Positions 58,752 through 64,000 of a stretch of 64,000 nt of DNA are shown here, in pieces. The DNA is from Stenocarpella maydis (taxonomy: Eukaryota; Ascomycota; Sordariomycetes; Diaporthales; Diaporthaceae), in the NCBI GenBank assembly GCA_002270565.1, contig NQMI01000026.1, forward strand, positions 62,001-126,000, written 5' to 3'. Position 1 is the stretch's first letter. Each line of letters opens with the position of its first letter. A program made the translations under genes and the position numbers. The notes under the pieces are model-generated. The model was not told the origin of the DNA and searched no databases. It saw nothing but the letters and a program-made list of their open reading frames with translations.

Positions 58752-60254
58752 TGTTGCGACAAGTTCGGCTGACGTAGTCCAAAAGGCGGGAGCGTCTCGA
58801 GCAGCAGTGCTGGGTCGATATGTCGTGAGCGATGGTTGCGCGGGCGTTGGGGTCGAATGGTGCGTCGAGGGCCAAGGCCGGGGTAGTGGCAGGTTGTGCT
58901 TAGTTCAAGTGATGCCAGCTAGCGACGGGAAAAGGAGGTGTAGATGCAAGGCAGCGGGTTGACAAGAGACAAGGACGGTTTAGGTTGGTAGAGATAGATA
59001 CCCAGCGGTCACCCACACTAAAAATTGAGCCGCAGGCTGGCTGGAAAGGGGCTTTGGTGCAGTCAAGCGGGGGAAGGGGGGGAGGGGGCCGCGGTTGCTG
59101 GTCTTTTGCCCCTGTTCGCAGGTCTGCTGGGTCTCCTGGATTCTAGGGGTCTGCTCAAGGGTCCTCGTGCTCTTCCTCGCAGGGCCAGAGTAGTGTAGAC
59201 TATCAGACTATCTGGTTTGGTTGAGGATCATGACTGCACGTACGGTATGTGTCTCTGTCACCGACCGTTTCCCAGACAAAAGGGAGGTCGCCCGTCCTCA
59301 ATGACTATCCAACAACCCCCCCTTGTGTGACTCGGGAAGTCGTCCAACCGCATGCTGGAAATGTCTCACCATGGCGCCCTCCGTGGCCCGGGACGAGTAG
59401 GTACCTCTGAACTCTGAGCTCTAAGCAGCTAGCTCTCTCTGGCTTCCTCCAACCAACTCGACCCCTCATCTTGTACGCACATTTACCTAGGTCGTCTGCG
59501 ATTCGAGCAGACCACACGCCGCCGTCGATGTACATACGCACTGTCCTAGCAAAGGGGGGGCTGCAATGCCACACCCTGCAGTTGGGTAACGGGCTCGTGA
59601 CGATTTCAATTCGGCCCCTTCTTGTCGTTGATGGTTTTTGGCAAAAGCGGAGTTTTGGCTCGAGGCCCTGGTCTGACAGTTAAAACACACCTGTGGCCCC
59701 AGCACAAGAAGGCCCTGAGGTTGGCTGGCTGCCTGGGGCTTGGGAAGCTGGCTCGAAGGAGGCTTTGACTCTATGTTTATCGCCTCCAGTGGCTGTGTGT
59801 GTGTCGGTGCGAGACACCGGCCTCGATCTATGGGTGTCGATGACGGAGTCGACTTCTCTTATGGCCCCGGGTCAGCAATCTGCCCACCTATACACGCATA
59901 CAGGCATGCCCTCTCATCAGGAGCGTATCTAAGACAGCGTGCAGTGCCCAACAGGCTGTCCGTCGGTCCGCATCGGGCATGATAGGACGCCTTCCAGGGT
60001 AGCTAATCCCTGGTCGTGTGCTGGGTAAGGTGAGCCTTGGTCCCCCCCCCTTTTCTGGGGTTTTCAGGAAACTACCTGCCAGACTAAGTAGCTGCCTCCT
60101 GGAACAGACATGCCGGGGTATGTGCCGCTGTAGGCTGACTGCCATGGTGCCATCAAAAGCACAACACGGTTTTTTGCTCTTTTCCTATTAATAATCCTCC
60201 TGTATTCCTCTGACTTTATATAGAGTCGATCCCCGGGCAGCAGGCCTGTCATAA
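58752..60254. other. Rab11 promoter and intergenic up to the transposon
   Basis: About 1.5 kb GC-balanced sequence without a supported gene. Contains G-runs and C-runs (59071-59090; 60041-60052). It ends sharply at the AT-rich block near 60255. Confidence 0.5.
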
Positions 60255-61959
60255 GCACTAATAATTATATTAAAAAAGGTTTATTTAATCTATCGTTATA
60301 TAAAATTTAAATTAAATCTAATATCTTTAAAAATTCATATATAAGTTATATAAATATATAATATAAGGTATTAGGAAGTAACTAAGACTAGAAAGTAGCT
60401 ATTTTAATTTTTTATACAAAAAACATTTATATTAACTCTACTAAAACCCTTAAACTAAGCCTAAAATAAATATAAATTTCAGGATAGCTTAAATTTTATT
60501 TACTTTAGTTATAGTTTTTTTTATATAAGCTATATTAATAATATAAAATTATAACAGTTTAAAATTAAATTTCTTAAATAATAAACTAAAAAATACTTAA
60601 AAGTTCCTAAACCAAATATACTATAGCTCATTTATATACTTATAATTAAACCCTAAAATTTTAGTTTATTTTAAGCCTAGTTTAAGAGTTTTAATAAGGT
60701 ATATATAAATATTTCTATATAAAAAAGTAAGGTAGCTACTTCCTAGTCTTACCTACTTATTAATACCTTATATTAATCTCATTACTATATATATACTTTA
60801 ATAATAAAAATACGATAATATTTAATAATTATAATATATAAGAAGAATATAATAGTATATTAATAAGAATAAGAATAATATTTTTTATAATACTATTTAA
60901 ACTTTATTATTTTATGGTCTTTTTATCTATTAAAATTAAATATTTACTTAGGGTTATCTTATAGAAGGAAGATATAAGCATTCTTATATATAAGTATAGC
61001 GCAGTAAGCGGCACAGACTTTCTTAAAACCTATATCCTACCCTAATCAACAAAATCTAAAGATAAGGGTATAAAAACATATAAATTAGGCTGGAAATACC
61101 TTATAGATCCAGTTAATAGAAAGCTCCTCCTTTATATGGAGGTAGTTCTAGTACTTTATAATAAGAGGAAGTATAGTATTATAGGGTTCCTATATTATTA
61201 GTAAAATCCAATTAAATTAGTACAGAAGTTATATACCTTAGCCTTAAAGTAGGGATAGTAAGAATTATGGATCTTACTGTTCACGCTGGTGCAGGTCCTA
61301 TAGTTAGCGCTAGTAGAGATATAGCAGAAGTACTTATACTTATTTTCGCCCTAAAAAGTTAGAAAACTAAATAAAAATAGCTAGAAATTATAAACTAACT
61401 TACTACTATAGCTTAGGCGGGTAGATTATGGTTGCGCTAGGAGGCATTTTAAATAAGGCTGAATTTTAGTTCTAAGAGGATTTATACAGACCTCTAGGAG
61501 TTAGAGCCGGGAATTATAAACTTTTAATTAAAAGGAGGATACTTACTAGTTTAATTTTATTACTATTAGAAAGCAGGGGAAGAAATATAAAAGCCAGAAA
61601 ATTTAATAGTTTAAGTATTTAGGACCTCTAATTAAATTAGGTTAGAGGCTAGCTTTAATTAAATTAGGATAGAGGCGGGCCCCTAATTAATTCTACTTAT
61701 TAATCTGCCTGGATCGGAATCTAATCTAATTTAATTAGCAGTTATATAATTAGTTTTGAAGGAGGAGGATAATATTATAAGATAGAACTCTAGGTATTAG
61801 TACGGTCTGGCTCCCTCCAGACCTACTAGGGATTCTATATATAGGAGCGCGGATCCTAAACTTATAAGATTTTCCTTTTACTTTTTCTTTCCTTATCAAA
61901 CCTAGCTTAGCTATAGCTAATATATAGCATTGGCTTATATGCACCCATTATACTAAGGA

Positions 61960-62120
61960 GGTAACCTGCTATAAATGCTAGTAGTATAGATACTATTTAT
62001 ATAAGTACCCCTAGCTATAAAGTAGCCCTATAGCACCTAAGGGGGGTACTTATTATAACTACTAGTAATATAGGCATTATATAGATTAGTATCCTAAGCT
62101 ATAAAGGTGCTGCTATTATA
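61960..62120 (+). pseudogene. Gag-like zinc-knuckle relic
   Basis: Two degenerate cysteine-rich repeats (CYKC and a later YYNY/RHYID/PKL/RCC set) separated by a GGT-rich stretch, with TAG stops where glutamine codons would be. The order before the protease fits the nucleocapsid part of Gag. Heavily mutated; no function. Confidence 0.5.
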
Positions 62121-62319
62121 TCTATAGCGCAGAGAACTATATTAGTACTATATACCTAACTTAAGTATATTAAACTTATAGCTAGAAGGAGCATATTATA
62201 GCTAACTGCCTAAAGTTATCTAATGCTAATAAGGAACTAGTATATATATACTAGTTAGCATAAATATAGCATTCTTATATAGCTAGCTTTATATTAAAGT
62301 ATTAATAAGGGTTAGTAAT

Positions 62320-62600
62320 AAAATGTATTATTTGAAAGCTTTAATAGATTCTAGAATAAAAAAGAACTTAATTAATTATAATATAATAGAAGTATATAAA
62401 TAATATTACTACTTCATTACTAGCTTATTCCTAATAATTATTAATAAGGGAATATTACATATTTATAGAAGTTATTTAATATTTCTTAAGATTTATAATA
62501 ATATAAGTATTATATATATATAATACTACTACTTTATAATTATTAACCTTCTAAATACTAGTATAATATTAGAGTTCTTATAGCTAGAGCTGCTAACCCT
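62320..62600 (+). pseudogene. Gypsy aspartic protease relic
   Basis: YYLKALIDSRIKKNLI at about 62326-62373 matches the retroviral-type aspartic protease pattern (A-LIDSGA-x-NLI) with G mutated to R, and a later NTSIILEFL segment matches the ILG-PWL end. Stops within. Inactive. Confidence 0.6.
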
Positions 62601-62794
62601 TTAATCTAGTAAGGATAATGCTAATAGTATTTCCCTATTTAATATGATTAACTTAATATAGGCCCTATACCTAAGCAGCTCTTAAGCTATAAAGCAATAG
62701 TAGCCCTAATCTCTTACCTGCTACCACCTAGCTAGGAGGAAGAGCTAGCTATTATACTAGGGGCTTAAGGTAAAAGCGATATATTTATATTGGT

Positions 62795-63255
62795 AGGTAC
62801 GATACTGGATCGAAGTGGTTCAGGGGGCTGCAGAGTACTGGTTGGAAAACTTGTGATTGCTTGTTGCTATCTGGTACTGATTTTGAGTGGGCTTCCGTAA
62901 GCCCTCCTCATATACCCTCCGACATCGTCTCACCCCGCAGCACGCTGCGGGTGGCTCTGGTGCAAGTTTGCAAATGACGAAGAATCTAGTCAAAAACTAA
63001 CCTACTTTAACCCCGAATAACCCAACAACCCTAACCCATACGCCTATAAAAATACATACAGATATATATCAGAAGCTAGCCTTCTGATTGGTTTACTTAA
63101 CAAAGAATTTGGGCAAGAAATAAGTCTAATGCAGAGGTTCAAAGTCGGGGTAGTTGTATATCCTAAAAAATCAACTCACGGCCATACAAGTCATCTCCCG
63201 TCACGCACGCACTGGGCGTAGTTGGTCAAATTTGGCTGTTTCCGTTTAACAATTT
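62795..63255. mobile_element. Normal-composition island nested in the RIP-damaged element
   Basis: About 460 bases with ordinary base composition, abruptly bounded by AT-saturated sequence and lying between the protease and reverse transcriptase relics, where no insertion is normally found. It has two hairpins (GGGCTT-CCGT-AAGCCC at about 62889-62904; CCCGCAGC-AC-GCTGCGGG at about 62934-62951), a TATAAAA stretch near 63053 and no open frame. A solo LTR or a MITE inserted after RIP is the simplest reading. The family is not recognised. Confidence 0.5.
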
Positions 63256-63289
63256 AAGAAGCACCTTCCTAATAAATATAAAGGCTTTT

Positions 63290-63900
63290 AGGACCTTTAC
63301 TTATATAAAGGAGCCTAAGGCCTATTAGAATATTATATTACTAATTATAAGATTAACTTAAAAGAATAAGTATAACTACCTTAGGGCCTATTATACCCCT
63401 TATTAGGCTCAAAACTTAAGATACTTAAGAGCTACTTAAATAAAATACTAGTATAAAGTTAGATTCAGCCATTTATTAGCCTAGCTAAAGCACTAGTTAT
63501 ATTTATACCTAAGAAAGCGGGCAAGCTATACCTTTATATTAACTACTATATATTAAACCAGCTTATATATAAAGATTAGACATTATTACTACTTATTATA
63601 AAGATCCTTAACTTACTTATTAAGGCTAAATTTATATAAAACTATACTTAAAAGAAGCTTATTATTAGCTTAGGATTTATATAAATAATAAGTAGAAAAT
63701 ATTATTTTAAACTACGTATAGCTAGTTAAAATGTACTATTATTTTCTTTAGGCTTACTAATACCGCAGCTATATTCCAGACTTATAATAATAAAGTACTA
63801 ATAGAGCTAGTAGATATATATTATATTATATACCTTAATAATATACTAGTATATAGTAATAATAACTAGATATATATATAATATATATAGTATTTCTAAT
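63290..63900 (+). pseudogene. Ty3/Gypsy reverse transcriptase relic
   Basis: Residues of the RT palm are readable in order through stops and frame changes: LVIFIPKKAGKLYLYINYYILN (KKDGSLRLCVDYRGLN type) at about 63493, NTAAIFQ (NAPATFQ type) near 63750-63770, and YLNNILVYSNN at 63831-63863. The catalytic YLDD is YLNN, from GAT to AAT. It continues past the window end. Confidence 0.85.
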
Positions 63901-64000
63901 TAGCTATAATAGTAAGGATTATACCTTAATATTAATAAGTATAAGTTTTAAGTAATAAAGGTAGAGTATTTAAGGTTTATTATTATATTAAAGAGCATTA

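Larger units (their letters stand above)
60255..64000 (+). mobile_element. RIP-degraded Ty3/Gypsy retrotransposon, runs off the window
   Basis: Extremely AT- and TA-rich DNA with stops in every frame. Read on the plus strand through stops, it keeps the order of a Gypsy element: CCHC zinc-knuckle-like pairs (CYKC at 61967 onward, and a second set with PKGGTYYNY near 62045-62080), an aspartic-protease-like ALIDS (62338-62352), then a reverse transcriptase (63290-63870 onward) with PLLGSKLK-like, LVIFIPKKAGKLYLYINYYILN, NTAAIFQTYNN and IIYLNNILVYS. Changes are G-to-A and C-to-T, for instance YLNN for the catalytic YLDD and TAG for CAG. This is the pattern of repeat-induced point mutation. The left boundary is set by composition; terminal repeats are not resolved. 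A normal-composition island interrupts it at about 62795-63255. Confidence 0.85.

Overview
The window is nuclear DNA from a filamentous ascomycete, most likely a Sordariomycete. Genes carry short spliceosomal introns of roughly 55-240 nt with GTNNGT donors and CTGAC-type branch points, they lie on both strands without operons, and the gene set is typically fungal: GAPDH, secreted glucoamylase, urease accessory protein UreG, HDA1-class deacetylase, SART1/Snu66, UTP7, TSR1, BRX1, Ypt31/Rab11, a Mug190-like lipid-transfer protein, a bHLH regulator and an F-box protein. The last 3.7 kb is an AT-saturated Ty3/Gypsy element full of TA dinucleotides and stop codons, the signature of repeat-induced point mutation (RIP). 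The lineage call is inference; no rRNA or other marker is present.

Layout. 0.3-4.3 kb: a beta-helix 'coagulation factor 5/8 type' protein and a TMEM135-like membrane protein, both minus. 4.3-7.3 kb: non-coding upstream region of the bHLH gene (7.3-8.9 kb, plus). 10.6-14.5 kb: MUG190-like SMP/C2 protein (minus, four exons, one GC-AG intron). 15.9-18.8 kb: small membrane protein, broken tyrosinase, small hypothetical gene. 18.8-20.8 kb: SNU66 (minus). 21.0-23.1 kb: AT minisatellite and non-coding DNA. 23.2-25.5 kb: glucoamylase (plus). 25.9-28.7 kb: nicotinamide riboside kinase (minus) and PTH2 (plus). 29.3-34.2 kb: UTP7 and TSR1, divergent from a shared promoter. 34.2-34.8 kb: an unusual GAGGGCCC tandem repeat and a 22-nt perfect palindrome. 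35.0-35.8 kb: ureG (minus). 37.8-40.5 kb: two accessory genes on the plus strand, an SDR without its catalytic lysine and a divergent ADP-ribosyltransferase-like protein. 40.5-44.1 kb: long gene-free stretch ending in the pyrimidine-rich GAPDH leader. 44.1-45.3 kb: GAPDH. 46.2-58.8 kb: a run of minus-strand genes (RS-rich protein, HDA1, F-box, BRX1, Rab11). 60.3-64 kb: RIP-mutated Gypsy element interrupted by a 0.46-kb island of normal composition.

How the genes fit together. Most are unrelated housekeeping neighbours. The clearest functional theme is ribosome production: UTP7 and TSR1 (small subunit) share one promoter, and BRX1 (large subunit) lies about 25 kb away with a related CGATAA-type box just upstream. 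SNU66 and the RS-rich protein belong to, or are likely to belong to, mRNA processing. The most noteworthy points are an apparent one-base insertion in a conserved exon of the Rab11 gene next to a 13-nt microexon, the GC-AG intron, the tyrosinase relic, the ART-like gene, and the nested island in the RIP-damaged transposon. Splice sites were placed by reading frame, consensus and family conservation, without transcript data. No tRNA, rRNA or CRISPR array was recognised.
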